DNA of 64,000 bases from NCBI GenBank assembly GCA_023443625.1, contig JAEZTQ010000056.1, forward strand, positions 40,210-104,209. Direction: 5' to 3'. The notes below the pieces were generated by a model. The model did not search any database and was not told the DNA's origin. It saw only the letters and a list, made by a program, of their open reading frames with translations. This stretch comes from Bacillota bacterium (GTDB lineage: Bacteria > Bacillota_A > Clostridia > Lachnospirales > Lachnospiraceae). How positions within the stretch are numbered: the stretch's first letter is position 1; every line of letters begins with the position of its first letter. Of the stretch, positions 35,152 to 45,053 are shown piece by piece. Position numbers and translations under genes: made by a program.

Positions 35152-36600
35152 CTATACGATATGGTTTAATGGAATTCTCACATTAAAGGTTGAGCCTTCA
35201 CCCTCTTTGCTATAAACCTTAATCGCACCCCGGTGCATCTGTATAACATTCTTGGTTATAGCCAGTCCAAGGCCTGTTCCACCGGTCTCTCTGGACCTTG
35301 CTTTATCTACCCTGTAGAAACGCTCAAAAATTGAATCCTGAGCATCCTCCGGAATTCCCACTCCAGAATCAGAAATCTTAATAAAAAAATATTTATGGTC
35401 TGCATTTAAGGATGCTCTAACCCATCCATCTTCAAAATTATACTTAATGGCATTTTCAATCAAATTCGAGATTCCTAAAGATAGCTTTACTTCATCTACC
35501 TCAGCAATTACCGGACGGAAGCTCTCATAGATAAGCTCAATATTTTGCTTTTTTGCTATGGGTGTAAGACGCTTTAATATCTGCTCCAGTAATTCATTGA
35601 TATTAACTGGTGTAATATGCATATCACCTGCTGTTTTATCAAGCTTTACCAGAGAGAGAAGGTCATTAATAATCTTATTCTCTCTTTCGATTTCATCTGT
35701 TATATCCATAAGAAATTCCCGGTATAATTCAACGGGAGTATCCTCTTGCATTATTAAGGAATCTGCCAAAACTTTAATAGAGGTAATGGGCGTCTTAAGT
35801 TCGTGAGATACATTGGATACAAATTCCTGTCTGGAATTCTCCAGTTTTTGCATTCGGTGTATCATGTGATTAAAGGAATCTGCTATCTTTTCAACCTCAT
35901 TATAACCCTTAATGGTAATTCCATCACTCATATTATAACCATCGGTCATGCGGTCAATGGTATTAACTACACTTGTTAGTGGTTTAGTTAATATACCTGA
36001 AAAATAAATAGCAAATACAACGATTAGCACAGCAAGTGTAATAGCAAAAATAACTACTCTTCGCTCCATACTACTACGAATGCTCAATATATCCTTCGTA
36101 GAAAAGCTCATGTAGACAGCACCAATAATCGCTTTGCTTTGATTATGAGTAACAGGATAAGTTATTCTTAAATAGCGGGATTCTCTGTCATTGACAGGTG
36201 TATAGCCACCACTGCTCAAACACTTAATAATATCTTCTGATAATAAGTATTTACCCTCAATTAAATTATAAGTATCTTTAATAACCTTAAAACCATCATT
36301 AACAATAATGATGCGTCCACCGTAGAAATCAGCCAGCCTTATCACGTCATCATCTATCTTAGTATCGTCTCCTGTCGTCAGATAAGTTGAGGTATTCAAC
36401 TTATTTGACAGGGCACTTCCTTGATTTTGTAATACAGCTATTCTTTTTTTTACTGCATTGTCCTCAAAGGTACTTAAAAGAACATAGGAGAAAAAGATTA
36501 AAGGTACAGCACCCAAGATGATGAAGACCACCAGAAGGTATATTCTAATACTGTTTAAAAATTGTAATTTACTCTTGATTTTGGAAAAAATATCCGACAC
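35152..36600 (-). CDS. Sensor histidine kinase (WalK/PhoR-like)
   Basis: About 482 aa: membrane helix near 17-40, extracytoplasmic sensor region (about 45-175), second helix (about 185-205), HAMP (about 205-260), HisKA with the phospho-His in FVSNVSHELKTPITS, and an ATPase with NLIENAIKYN, DSGVGIPED and GGTGLGLAI. The frame is open to 36717, but the N-terminal 39 residues overlap the response regulator by more than 100 bp and look non-native; the GTG at 36600 (still a 32-bp overlap) is preferred though its ribosome site is poor. No PAS domain is seen, unlike Bacillus WalK. Confidence 0.88.
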   Translation of the reverse strand: MSDIFSKIKSKLQFLNSIRIYLLVVFIILGAVPLIFFSYVLLSTFEDNAVKKRIAVLQNQGSALSNKLNTSTYLTTGDDTKIDDDVIRLADFYGGRIIIVNDGFKVIKDTYNLIEGKYLLSEDIIKCLSSGGYTPVNDRESRYLRITYPVTHNQSKAIIGAVYMSFSTKDILSIRSSMERRVVIFAITLAVLIVVFAIYFSGILTKPLTSVVNTIDRMTDGYNMSDGITIKGYNEVEKIADSFNHMIHRMQKLENSRQEFVSNVSHELKTPITSIKVLADSLIMQEDTPVELYREFLMDITDEIERENKIINDLLSLVKLDKTAGDMHITPVNINELLEQILKRLTPIAKKQNIELIYESFRPVIAEVDEVKLSLGISNLIENAIKYNFEDGWVRASLNADHKYFFIKISDSGVGIPEDAQDSIFERFYRVDKARSRETGGTGLGLAITKNVIQMHRGAIKVYSKEGEGSTFNVRIPLNHIV

Positions 36601-37267
36601 CCCATTTTGTATGTATATATTTTGGCTCACTTGGATTGCTTTCAATCTTTTCACGTAGTCTTCTGATGTGGACATCAACAGTTCTGACATCACCAGGATA
36701 ATCATAACCCCATACAATATTTAAAAGATTCTCGCGGCTGTATACTTTATTCGGGTTAAACACAAGTAACTCTAACAAATCAAATTCCTTTGCTGTTAGA
36801 TTAACTTCTTTCCCTGATATATATACTCTTCTATTTTCACAATCTATCTTCATCTCGCCAAGGACGATTAATTTTGAATCATTGCCACCCGCTGATGAAG
36901 GCTTACTCATACGACGTATAATCGCTTTAATTCTAGCCTTCACTTCTAAAATATTAAAAGGCTTAGTAATATAATCATCTGCTCCGTATTCAAGACCAAG
37001 AATTTTATCCATGTCATCGCCCTTTGCTGTGAGCATAATAATGGGCATAGTAGAGAATTCTCTAATCTGCTGACACACCTCAAAACCTGATAGCTTCGGA
37101 AGCATAACATCTAATAATACCACATCATATTCCTTCTTCTTGGCTGCTTCTAAGGCCTCTTCTCCATCATAAACACAGTCTACTTCCATTCCATCCTGTT
37201 CCAGACTGTAACGGATACCTTTAACAATTAACTTTTCATCATCCACCACAAGTACTCTCTTTGCCAT
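36569..37267 (-). CDS. OmpR/PhoB-family response regulator (WalR-like)
   Basis: About 232 aa. Receiver domain (1-120) with the acid pair in VLVVDDEK, phospho-Asp in VVLLDVMLP (about residue 53), MLTAKG and KPFN Lys; a C-terminal winged helix (about 130-228) with the GYDYPGDVRTVDVHIRRLREKIE recognition region and WGVGYFF end. Sequence and context resemble WalR (YycF), which controls cell-wall metabolism, but the system could be PhoP/PhoB-like. The frame opens at GTG 37276; AGGTG before the ATG at 37267 selects the latter. Overlaps the kinase gene. Confidence 0.9.
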   Translation of the reverse strand: MAKRVLVVDDEKLIVKGIRYSLEQDGMEVDCVYDGEEALEAAKKKEYDVVLLDVMLPKLSGFEVCQQIREFSTMPIIMLTAKGDDMDKILGLEYGADDYITKPFNILEVKARIKAIIRRMSKPSSAGGNDSKLIVLGEMKIDCENRRVYISGKEVNLTAKEFDLLELLVFNPNKVYSRENLLNIVWGYDYPGDVRTVDVHIRRLREKIESNPSEPKYIHTKWGVGYFFQNQE

Positions 37268-37327
37268 TTCAATCACCTCAATAATAGTATGGGTATCTTT
37301 ATAACGAAGTAATCAAATCTAAAGATA

Positions 37328-38035
37328 CTATTTAACAGTAATATAGGGGGAAATCTTACTAAATAACCCCTCTTTGATACCTGAAATATTCATTAACTCT
37401 TCTATTGTCTTAAAGTTTCCATTCTTTGTCCGATAATCAAGAATACTGTCCGCTTTGGACTGACCAATACCAGGCAAGGTCATTAAGGCCTGGGCATCAG
37501 CAGTATTTATATTGATTAGACTAGAGGATTCTTTTGTCTCTTGATCAGAAGTTTGTTCCCCCTTCACATATTCTTCTGGGGTAAGGTTTTCAACTTCTGA
37601 TTTCATAGGAATATAAATTCTCTCACCGTCAGAGACCTGTCTGGCTTGATTAATATAATCACCAGCCGCCTCCTTAGTAAGCCCTCCGGACATCCGAATA
37701 AGGTCATATATTCTCGCTCCAGAAGCCACTTGATACACTCCTGGATTAGCTACTGCTCCGCATATATGAATATAGACCTGCATTACATTTTGTAACTCTT
37801 CTTGTCCTTCAACTAAAACAACTTTAGGATCCCCGTCCTTTTGCTCCTGAGAAAGTTCTTCCTCTTTCCTATTCTCATTCGTCAAGTCTCCAGGATCCTT
37901 CGTAAGCTCATCCTCCCTTTCAGAGGAGGTTGGTAATAACTTAGAATCGGTACCGCGAAAGCTACAACTATAACATATACCAGAAATAATTAAAAATATA
38001 CATGTAATTCCTGTTATTACGAACTTCTTATTCAT
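37328..38035 (-). CDS. comEA: DNA uptake protein ComEA
   Basis: About 235 aa. N-terminal membrane anchor (about 5-24) with a Ser/Glu/Asp-rich linker (30-75), a SLBB domain (about 85-150: VYIHICGAVANPGVYQV) and a C-terminal helix-hairpin-helix DNA-binding domain (ININTADAQALMTLPGIGQSKADSILDYR). ComEA binds incoming double-stranded DNA at the membrane and passes it to ComEC. The frame opens at 38041, but AAGGAG fits the ATG at 38035 better. Confidence 0.93.
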   Translation of the reverse strand: MNKKFVITGITCIFLIISGICYSCSFRGTDSKLLPTSSEREDELTKDPGDLTNENRKEEELSQEQKDGDPKVVLVEGQEELQNVMQVYIHICGAVANPGVYQVASGARIYDLIRMSGGLTKEAAGDYINQARQVSDGERIYIPMKSEVENLTPEEYVKGEQTSDQETKESSSLININTADAQALMTLPGIGQSKADSILDYRTKNGNFKTIEELMNISGIKEGLFSKISPYITVK

Positions 38036-38159
38036 AGCCATCTCCTTCTTAAAAAAGACGACTTAAAAGTACCCTCTATACTTTTATAATAAGACATTCT
38101 TATTTTACATAATCTGCACATCATTTACAATAGGTATTATAGCTAGAATTTTAATAATA

Positions 38160-38633
38160 TCATAGATAATTTTTGCGATTCCATTTAAAAATGATGATAC
38201 CAATGATAATAATCACTAACCCAATGAGCTTTCTCCACTCAAAGGGCACCTTCTCACTGCCAAATATTCCAAATAACTCTATCAAATAGGCAACGATTAG
38301 CTGAGCAATAATAATAAACATAATCGCTACTGCTGGTCCTAGAACACCTACACTTTTAATAACCGTATAGGTTATAAATGCCCCCATCACACCACCTAGA
38401 AGCATATACTTATGATCTATCTTAAAAAGTGCTGCAAAATTACCATCCCTGCCCGTGATAAACCAGGCTGCGATACATACGATTAGTGCCGTAAATTGAA
38501 CAAAACTAGCAGCTACCCATATACTTGTCTGTTTGGTTACTCCTGTATTTAACACCCCCTGAATGCTCATTAAGGAGCCTGAAAGTATTGCAATTAAAAT
38601 ACCCCACATAATCAACACCAAAGCCTTTCTCAT
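38160..38633 (-). CDS. DMT-family membrane protein (YdcZ/DUF606 type)
   Basis: 157 aa with five membrane helices, the half-size DMT architecture of the YdcZ (DUF606) family. Marks are an N-terminal GSLMSIQGVLNTGVTK and a middle GGVMGAFITYTVIKSVGVLGPAVAIMFIIIAQLIVAYLIE. Substrate unknown; such half-size proteins often act as dimers. AAGGT precedes the ATG. Stands alone between comEA and the arg genes. Confidence 0.85.
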   Translation of the reverse strand: MRKALVLIMWGILIAILSGSLMSIQGVLNTGVTKQTSIWVAASFVQFTALIVCIAAWFITGRDGNFAALFKIDHKYMLLGGVMGAFITYTVIKSVGVLGPAVAIMFIIIAQLIVAYLIELFGIFGSEKVPFEWRKLIGLVIIIIGIIIFKWNRKNYL

Positions 38634-38717
38634 TTTATATTACCTTCTTAACATTGCCAACTTTGTAATTGACTATTCAATCTAGAAGGATTTAATTTTT
38701 ATGGAAATGTGGGCCAT

Positions 38718-38760
38718 AAAAAGAGATGTTGCCAATACTTGCTTAGGACAACATCCCTTT
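38718..38760 (-). terminator. Terminator of the argJ-argB-argD operon
   Basis: AAAGGGATGTTG / CAACATCTCTTTTT on the minus strand with a 17-nt loop, ending in a T-run, 22 bp past the argD stop. Confidence 0.85.
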
Positions 38761-38781
38761 GAAAATTATATTGATACAAAC

Positions 38782-39966
38782 TTACATTTCACTTAAGCAT
38801 AAATCCAAAATTGTAATCATCTCATCAATTTCTTCCTTTTTTATGATTAAGGGAGGCAGAAAACGCAATACATTAGCACCTGCTGAAATTAGTATTAGTC
38901 CCTTATCCATAACCTTGGGAATAATATCTTTCACAGGGATATTAAATTCAAGACCTTGCATTAAGCCTAAGCCACGGCGTTCCTTTATGATATGGTATTT
39001 ATCCACAAGTTTATCTAGAACCTTGACAAGATACTCTGCAACTTCATTGACATTATCAAGGACTTTATCACTTTCAAAGAGTTCAAACACCTTATTGACC
39101 GCTGCCGTGGCAAAAGGATTACCGCCATAGGTAGTGCCATGATCACCGGGCTCGAAGGCACTGGCTACCTTCTCAGTTGCCCCAAAGGCACCGACAGGAA
39201 CACCGCAACCAAGAGCCTTAGCACTGGTAATAATATCTGGCTTTACATTGTACTGCTCATAGGCAAACATTGTTCCCGTTCGACCCATACCGCATTGAAT
39301 TTCATCTAAGATAAGAAGAATATCCTTTTCATCGCAAAGCTTTCTTACTCCTTCAATAAATTCTTTGTTCGCCGGATATAGGCCCCCTTCTCCTTGAACA
39401 GTTTCCATAATGATGGCACAGGTATTCTCTTGAACTAATTCTTTTATGCTCTCTAAGTCATTATATTCTGCAAATACAACCCCGCCTATTAGAGGTTCAA
39501 AGGCTTCCCGGTATTTCTTCGTACCTGTAATACTTAATGCACCCATACTCCTACCATGAAAAGAATGGTTCATGGAGATAATCTGACTGTTAGAAATACC
39601 ATACTTTTTGTAATAGTATTTTCTAGCAAGCTTTATGGCTCCCTCAACGGCTTCGGTTCCGCTGCTAGTGAAAAATACTCTATCCATTCCCGAGGCCTTA
39701 ACAAATTGGTTGGCAGCTTCCAACATGGGAACAGTATAAAACAGATTAGATACATGTAGAATTTTATCGATCTGTGTTTTTAGGGCTGCATTATATTCAA
39801 CATTCCCGTAGCCTAAAGCAAAGACCCCAATACCGGCAGCAAAATCCAGGTATTTCTTACCCTGTGTATTATATAAATAAACCCCTTCTCCTCTATCCAG
39901 TACAATCTTATAGCGGCTATAGACGTTCATTAGTACTTTATCTGTATCCTCCATATATTGCTTCAT
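38782..39966 (-). CDS. argD: Acetylornithine aminotransferase
   Basis: PLP enzyme (394 aa) converting N-acetylglutamate semialdehyde to N-acetylornithine with glutamate as donor. Family marks: DFAAGIGVFALGYGN, FFTSSGTEAVEGAIKLAR, LILDEIQCGMGRTG and the PLP-Lys in TSAKALGCGVPVGA (about 250). Ends with a Leu-rich LRFLPPLIIKKEEID. Third gene after argJ and argB with an 18-bp gap. GGGAGG ribosome site. Confidence 0.94.
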   Translation of the reverse strand: MKQYMEDTDKVLMNVYSRYKIVLDRGEGVYLYNTQGKKYLDFAAGIGVFALGYGNVEYNAALKTQIDKILHVSNLFYTVPMLEAANQFVKASGMDRVFFTSSGTEAVEGAIKLARKYYYKKYGISNSQIISMNHSFHGRSMGALSITGTKKYREAFEPLIGGVVFAEYNDLESIKELVQENTCAIIMETVQGEGGLYPANKEFIEGVRKLCDEKDILLILDEIQCGMGRTGTMFAYEQYNVKPDIITSAKALGCGVPVGAFGATEKVASAFEPGDHGTTYGGNPFATAAVNKVFELFESDKVLDNVNEVAEYLVKVLDKLVDKYHIIKERRGLGLMQGLEFNIPVKDIIPKVMDKGLILISAGANVLRFLPPLIIKKEEIDEMITILDLCLSEM

Positions 39967-39983
39967 GGCAAAGCCTCCCTTTA

Positions 39984-40886
39984 TTATTTTTCAATTGCTT
40001 CATTTTCAAAAATACTGCTTTTGTCAATAATTGCAGTACCAATACCCTTATTGGTAAAAAACTCTAATAAAAGACAGTGTTCAATTCTACCATCCAGAAT
40101 ATGTACTCTCGATACACCATTTCTCACAGCATCCACACAGTTCTTTAATTTAGGAAGCATACCTCCGCCTATGAAACCACTGTCAAGGAGTTCATCTGCT
40201 CTATCTAAGGTAAGTACTGAGATTAGACTGCTCTTATCCTTAGGATCTGCATAGACGCCTTCAATATCAGTTAAAAATACCAGCTTCTCTGCGCCAATGG
40301 CTGTTGCAACAGCACAGGCCGCATCATCTGCATTGATATTATAATTATGATAGTCCCCATCCATACCTATGGGTGCTATCACCGGTACGAAATTATTATC
40401 AATCAGTGTATTAATCAACTCTACATTGACCTCTTTGATATTACCCACAAAACCGATATCCTGACCATTAACAGTTCTCTTCTCTACCATTAAGGTACTT
40501 CCGTCCTTACCGCTAATGCCTACGGCTTTTACACCAAGCTTTTCAACCAACTGTACCAGATTCTTATTGACTTTACCCAGTACCATCTCTGCAACTTCCA
40601 TGGTTTGGTCATCGGTTACACGAAGACCTTCTACGAATTGTGATTCATGGCCCAGTAAATTGAGCCATTTTGTAATTTCCTTCCCACCACCATGGACAAT
40701 GATGGGCTTCATTCCAACTAATTTGAGTAAAGCGACATCCTTAATTACATTCAACTGTAAATTCTCGTCCAGCATGGCACTTCCGCCGTATTTTACTACT
40801 ACCTTCTTATTATTGAATTTCTGTATATAGGGAAGAGCCTCAATTAGTGTCTGGGCTTTTAATAATATCTGATCCATTTGTTCCAT
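39984..40886 (-). CDS. argB: Acetylglutamate kinase
   Basis: Phosphorylates N-acetylglutamate (300 aa, amino-acid kinase fold). VVKYGGSAM near residue 28 and [12 protein letters not shown] near 62 form the phosphate loops; [12 protein letters not shown] and [11 protein letters not shown] and [12 protein letters not shown] bind ATP and substrate. An N-terminal helix before the kinase core, as seen here, is typical of the arginine-inhibited hexameric form. Between argJ and argD. Confidence 0.95.
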   Translation of the reverse strand: MEQMDQILLKAQTLIEALPYIQKFNNKKVVVKYGGSAMLDENLQLNVIKDVALLKLVGMKPIIVHGGGKEITKWLNLLGHESQFVEGLRVTDDQTMEVAEMVLGKVNKNLVQLVEKLGVKAVGISGKDGSTLMVEKRTVNGQDIGFVGNIKEVNVELINTLIDNNFVPVIAPIGMDGDYHNYNINADDAACAVATAIGAEKLVFLTDIEGVYADPKDKSSLISVLTLDRADELLDSGFIGGGMLPKLKNCVDAVRNGVSRVHILDGRIEHCLLLEFFTNKGIGTAIIDKSSIFENEAIEK

Positions 40887-41023
40887 TTTAATATTCCTTT
40901 CTGGGTGTTATTGTTTCCACAGAGAGTACTTGGGGAAAGTTCCATGAAAGGAGCTCACCAAGTAATACTACTAGGGAAATATCTTACTTTCATATAAAGA
41001 TTTTCTTATGAATGGTTCTTTTA

Positions 41024-42244
41024 CTAGGAGCGGTAGTCTGCATTTATCTTTACATAATCATAGGATAAATCACAACCCCAGGCTGTTGCAGAAGCTTTGC
41101 CTGCTTTTAAGTCTGCCCTTGCTGTAACTTCTTTGGCGGAAAGAATTTGTGTTGCAAATTCTTCACTGTAGTCCGTGGCCATTCCATTCTCCACTAGCTT
41201 CAAATTACCGTCAGTACTTTCTACATAGAGATCTACCATATCAGGATTAAAATCTACCCCTGCGTAGCCCATTGCACATAAAATACGTCCCCAATTGGCA
41301 TCACTTCCATAGACTGCCGTTTTTACTAGGCTGGAGGTGATGATGGATTTACTAAGAAGGATGGCATCCTCCTCTGTCTTTGCACCAACAACCTGAACTT
41401 CAAATAATTTGGTTGCACCTTCCCCATCTGCTGCCATTTTCTTTGCTAATTCTGTTGTTACAATATTTAATGCCTTACAGAAAATTTCATAATCAGCATT
41501 TTTCTCTGTTATCTCTTTATTTCCCGCCATTCCATTGGCTAAGACTAATAAGGAGTCATTGGTGGAGGTATCACGATCTACGGATATCATATTAAAGGAT
41601 TTCTTCACGTCCTGACTTAAAGCTTCCTGTAAAAGTTCCTTACTAATTGCTATATCTGTAGTAAGAACCCCTAACATGGTGGCCATATTAGGATGTATCA
41701 TTCCAGAACCTTTAGCCATTCCACCTAGGATTACCTCCTTACCATCCACCTCAAAGCTAACTGCACACTCCTTGGAATAGGTATCTGTTGTCATAATGGC
41801 CTCTGCTGCCATAGTTCCAGCCTGATCACCACTAGACAGTGCTTCTGCTAACAGCTTAGCCCCTTCTTCTATGACCTCAATGGGCATCTGTTTACCGATG
41901 ACTCCTGTGGATGCCGTGTATACAGCATTCACCGGTATCTTTACTGCATCAGCTACTGCTTTAGCCATTCTCTCATTATTGATATCCCCTTCTAATCCCG
42001 TACAAGCATTGGCTACTCCACTGTTTAACACCACTGCTTGAACAAACTCGCTTTCCTTGGTTATCTTCATATCCCATTTTACTGGTGCTGCTTTTACCAC
42101 ATTGCTAGTAAAGGTTCCAGCCCCCATGGCCGGTATCGTTGAATAAACCAAAGCCATATCTTTTCTCTTCTTCTTTATACCTGCATATACACCGGCTGCC
42201 AAAAAGCCTTGTGCTGCTGTTACTCCACCATCAATAATCTTCAT
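41024..42244 (-). CDS. argJ: Bifunctional glutamate N-acetyltransferase/ornithine acetyltransferase ArgJ
   Basis: Moves the acetyl group from N-acetylornithine to glutamate, making the pathway cyclic, and may also use acetyl-CoA. About 406 aa; matures by self-cleavage at the A-T bond in HPNMATMLGVL (about residue 185), seen intact. The open frame runs up to 42358, but GGAGG five bases before the ATG at 42244 gives the canonical MKIIDGGVTAAQGF start, and the extra 38 codons overlap the promoter. argC is not next to it. Confidence 0.95.
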   Translation of the reverse strand: MKIIDGGVTAAQGFLAAGVYAGIKKKRKDMALVYSTIPAMGAGTFTSNVVKAAPVKWDMKITKESEFVQAVVLNSGVANACTGLEGDINNERMAKAVADAVKIPVNAVYTASTGVIGKQMPIEVIEEGAKLLAEALSSGDQAGTMAAEAIMTTDTYSKECAVSFEVDGKEVILGGMAKGSGMIHPNMATMLGVLTTDIAISKELLQEALSQDVKKSFNMISVDRDTSTNDSLLVLANGMAGNKEITEKNADYEIFCKALNIVTTELAKKMAADGEGATKLFEVQVVGAKTEEDAILLSKSIITSSLVKTAVYGSDANWGRILCAMGYAGVDFNPDMVDLYVESTDGNLKLVENGMATDYSEEFATQILSAKEVTARADLKAGKASATAWGCDLSYDYVKINADYRS

Positions 42245-42295
42245 GTTTGCCTCCATTCCTATGCACCTAGTTACATGCATCTGCCTCAAATTAAA

Positions 42296-42325
42296 ATTAT
42301 AATACAAGCTGATTTTTATGAACAA
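42296..42325 (-). promoter_or_regulatory. argJ promoter with candidate ARG box
   Basis: Minus-strand TTGTTC (-35, 42320-42325), 18-bp spacer, TATAAT (-10, 42296-42301). The spacer holds TTCATAAAAATCA (42310-42322), close to the Gram-positive arginine-repressor consensus TGAATWWWWATTCA. Binding by ArgR/AhrC here would block RNA polymerase. Site and repressor assignment are inferred. Confidence 0.5.
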
Positions 42326-42369
42326 TTTTATGTAGTAGATCAACATTGCATTTAGCATCTTAAATAAAA

Positions 42370-42798
42370 TTACTGATTATTATCATCGAAACTGAAGTTA
42401 TAATAATTTAGATCTTTTCGTAGCGTCCATCCTAGACTATTAAAGAATTCATTACCCTGATCATTATGAGCAAAGCAGACCAAGGCCAGCTTGGTTATCT
42501 TTTCTTCTTTCATTGCATGAATTACCTCTTCTATAAGCTGTCTAGCGATGGACTTACGTCTGTAATGCTCATCAACGCAAAGATGATAGATATATCCTCT
42601 TCTGCCATCATGGCCGCTAAATACTGTACCCACAATCTGGCCCTTCTCTAATGCTATAAAATTCGTTGTAGGGTTTCTTTTGATAAATCTAGTGATACTC
42701 TCCTTAGAGTCATCCATACTTCTTAAACCCAGACCCGGTGTTCTTTTCCAAAGTCTATATACTTCATCATAGTCATATATGGTAAAAGTCCGTATCAC
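42370..42798 (-). CDS. GNAT-family N-acetyltransferase
   Basis: About 142 aa of the GNAT fold. Motif A is YIYHLCVDEHYRRKSIARQLIEE (R-x-x-G-like pyrophosphate loop here RRKSIA, with K-S in place of the usual G), and the C-terminal FFNSLGWTLRKDL is typical. Substrate unknown. The frame opens at a TTG at 42816, but GGGAGGGG five bases before the GTG at 42798 selects MIRTFTIYDYDEVYRL. It lies upstream of argJ on the same strand; the argJ promoter lies between them, so a joint role is only possible. Confidence 0.85.
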   Translation of the reverse strand: MIRTFTIYDYDEVYRLWKRTPGLGLRSMDDSKESITRFIKRNPTTNFIALEKGQIVGTVFSGHDGRRGYIYHLCVDEHYRRKSIARQLIEEVIHAMKEEKITKLALVCFAHNDQGNEFFNSLGWTLRKDLNYYNFSFDDNNQ

Positions 42799-42894
42799 AC
42801 TATCCCCTCCCTTCAACTGATTTTATCCCTGATATTCATCTGGCCAAAAATAATATTTCATAATTATACATCCGAACTTAATTTTATGCAATAC

Positions 42895-43506
42895 CTATTT
42901 TATATTTTTCATATCAATTCCATAACCTAATAAGGTGTTATAGATTTTAGCAATGGGAAATCCCACAACATTGTAATAATCTCCCACTATTTCCTTGATA
43001 TATATCCCAAATTGTCCTTGGATTCCGTAGGCTCCTGCTTTATCCATGGGTTCTCCCGTAGCAACATAATCCTTAATCTGTTCCATGGTCAGAGCCTGGA
43101 CATAAACCTTGGTTCCCACTGCAAGTAAGATATGTTCTCTTTCTGTCCCTGCTTTCCTTATTATAATACTTACTCCTGTATATACTTCATGAACATCATC
43201 GGATAATAGCTGCAGCATTCGTATGGCGTCCTCACTATCCTTTGGTTTTCCTAAGGCTTCTTCCTTATAAAATACCATGGTGTCTGCTCCGATTATTATT
43301 ACTTCCTCATCCTCTTTTATTTCTTTTATAATTAAGTCTTCCACCCCTTTAGCTTTTAATTTGGCTAAGGCTTGTACCATTTCTACAGGGGTCTTCTCTT
43401 CAACTACTTCTTCTACATTACTTGATATAATTTTAAAGGGTATTCCCATTAACTCCATAATTTCTTTTCGTCTCGGTGATTCTGAGGCTAAGATAATCTC
43501 ATACAT
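42895..43506 (-). CDS. maf: Maf-type nucleoside triphosphate pyrophosphatase
   Basis: About 203 aa. Hydrolyses non-canonical or modified nucleotides (dTTP/UTP type) to monophosphates. Marks: ILASESPRRKEIM at the start, IIIGADTMVFYKEEALGKPKD and GAYGIQGQFGIYI, with the YNVVGFPI end. Maf proteins delay septation in Bacillus when overproduced. The frame opens at a TTG at 43515; the ATG at 43506 is preferred (AAAGG nine bases upstream). Confidence 0.93.
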   Translation of the reverse strand: MYEIILASESPRRKEIMELMGIPFKIISSNVEEVVEEKTPVEMVQALAKLKAKGVEDLIIKEIKEDEEVIIIGADTMVFYKEEALGKPKDSEDAIRMLQLLSDDVHEVYTGVSIIIRKAGTEREHILLAVGTKVYVQALTMEQIKDYVATGEPMDKAGAYGIQGQFGIYIKEIVGDYYNVVGFPIAKIYNTLLGYGIDMKNIK

Positions 43507-43828
43507 AATGCTCAACCTTTCTATATAAGTATATATCCCTCATTATAAATAATAATTTCCATAAGTAAAGAGAGAAAGGATATCTTATATTTATATTATA
43601 GGTATTTATATCTTTAGTATTTGTAGGCGGTCAAAAATAAATTTATGTATTTTTATACTTTTATTCATTTTTAGTATTGCATAATAATAAAATATGTTGT
43701 ATATTTAAACGCATATAAATATGACAACTGTTCAATCGAAAGTATTACCTAATATAAGTAGAGAACATAGGAACATATAATAGCCATGAATAATAATTTG
43801 CCAAGCAAATGGCAGAATGGAGGACAAT
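43507..43828. other. maf-argG divergent intergenic region
   Basis: 320 bp between two diverging genes, very AT-rich. It holds candidate ARG boxes for argG (see 43646-43706). TATAAT occurs at 43776-43781 without a convincing -35. No small gene with a ribosome site found. Confidence 0.6.
43646..43706 (+). promoter_or_regulatory. Candidate ARG boxes upstream of argG
   Basis: A perfect dyad GTATTTTTATAC (43647-43658, within TGTATTTTTATACT) and further TGCATAATAATAAAA-like sequence at about 43678-43692 resemble ARG-box half sites (consensus TGAATWWWWATTCA). Several weak sites in tandem are normal for arginine operators. Context (argG about 130 bp downstream) supports it; the match is imperfect in AT-rich DNA. 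Confidence 0.35.
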
Positions 43829-45040
43829 ATGAAAGAAAAAGTTATATTAGCGTATTCCGGCGGTCTTGATACCACTGCTATCATTCCCTGGTTAAAGGAA
43901 AATTACGATTATGATGTAGTATGTGTATGTATTGATGTAGGCCAGGGTAATGAGCTTGATGGATTAGAAGAAAGAGCAAAATTATCCGGTGCTACAAAGC
44001 TATATATTGAAGATGTGGTAGAAGAATTTGTAAATGACTATGTTATACCCTGTGTAAAGGCTAATGCCGTATATGAAAATAAATATCTCTTAGGTACTTC
44101 CATGGCTAGACCTGTGATTGCAAAAAGACTTGTAGAAATCGCAAGGCTTGAGGGTGCAACTGCAATCTGTCATGGTGCAACAGGTAAAGGTAATGATCAG
44201 GTACGTTTTGAATTAACCATCAAAGCTCTTGCTCCTGATTTAAAGATTATTGCTCCTTGGAGAATTTGGACTATGGCCTCCCGTGAAGAAGAAATCGAAT
44301 ATTGTGCTAAACACGGTATCAACCTTCCTTTCTCCGCAGATAACAGCTATTCTCGTGACCGTAATTTATGGCATATCAGCCATGAAGGTCTGGAACTGGA
44401 ATTACCCTCCAATGCACCCGATTATGATCACCTCTTAGTACTTGGTGTATCTCCACAGAAAGCACCTGAAGAAGGAGAAACCTTAAGCTTATCCTTTGAA
44501 AAGGGTATCCCTACTGCTTTAAACGGCAAGAAAATGTCTCCCACAGATATTATTAAGAAATTAAATACCATAGGCGGGAAACATGGTGTCGGCATCGTAG
44601 ATATCGTTGAAAATCGTGTTGTAGGAATGAAATCTCGAGGTGTATATGAAACTCCTGGTGGTACTATCCTAATGGAAGCTCATATGCAGTTAGAGGAATT
44701 AATTTTAGACCGTGATACCTTATCCGCAAAGAAAGAGATTGGTAATCGTTATGCAGATCTTGTATACGAAGGAAAATGGTTTGTTCCTTTAAGAGAAGCA
44801 TACCAGGCATTTGTTGATGTTACTCAGGAATACGTAACCGGCGAAGTAAAGCTAGAATTATACAAAGGAAATATCATTAAGCAAGGAACTACCTCACCCT
44901 ACTCCTTATATAATGAAAGCATCGCTTCCTTTACCACCGGCGAGCTTTATGATCATAAGGATGCTGAAGGCTTCATTAACCTATTTGGATTATCCTTAAA
45001 GGTTCGTGCTATGATGAATGCTTCCTTAGATAGAAAGTAA
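43829..45040 (+). CDS. argG: Argininosuccinate synthase
   Basis: Joins citrulline and aspartate with ATP to argininosuccinate. About 403 aa. PP-loop AYSGGLDTT near residue 8-16, then [19 protein letters not shown] [15 protein letters not shown] (about 113), and the [17 protein letters not shown] and [11 protein letters not shown] segments, all canonical. The frame opens at 43817, but its ATG lies in ATGGAGG, the ribosome site for the ATG at 43829. First plus-strand gene after 43 kb of minus-strand genes; argH is not next to it. A large palindrome follows its stop. Confidence 0.96.
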   Translation: MKEKVILAYSGGLDTTAIIPWLKENYDYDVVCVCIDVGQGNELDGLEERAKLSGATKLYIEDVVEEFVNDYVIPCVKANAVYENKYLLGTSMARPVIAKRLVEIARLEGATAICHGATGKGNDQVRFELTIKALAPDLKIIAPWRIWTMASREEEIEYCAKHGINLPFSADNSYSRDRNLWHISHEGLELELPSNAPDYDHLLVLGVSPQKAPEEGETLSLSFEKGIPTALNGKKMSPTDIIKKLNTIGGKHGVGIVDIVENRVVGMKSRGVYETPGGTILMEAHMQLEELILDRDTLSAKKEIGNRYADLVYEGKWFVPLREAYQAFVDVTQEYVTGEVKLELYKGNIIKQGTTSPYSLYNESIASFTTGELYDHKDAEGFINLFGLSLKVRAMMNASLDRK

Positions 45041-45053
45041 TCATTCTAGGAAC

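Noticed and set aside
36601..36717. N-terminal extension of the histidine kinase frame
   Set aside because: Overlaps the conserved C-terminal winged helix of the response regulator in another frame; composition not like a kinase N-terminus.
42245..42358. 38-residue N-terminal extension of ArgJ
   Set aside because: The internal ATG at 42244 has a good ribosome site and gives the family N-terminus; the extension covers the promoter.
43776..43781. TATAAT as argG -10 element
   Set aside because: No matching -35 at 16-18 bp; left as unassigned.
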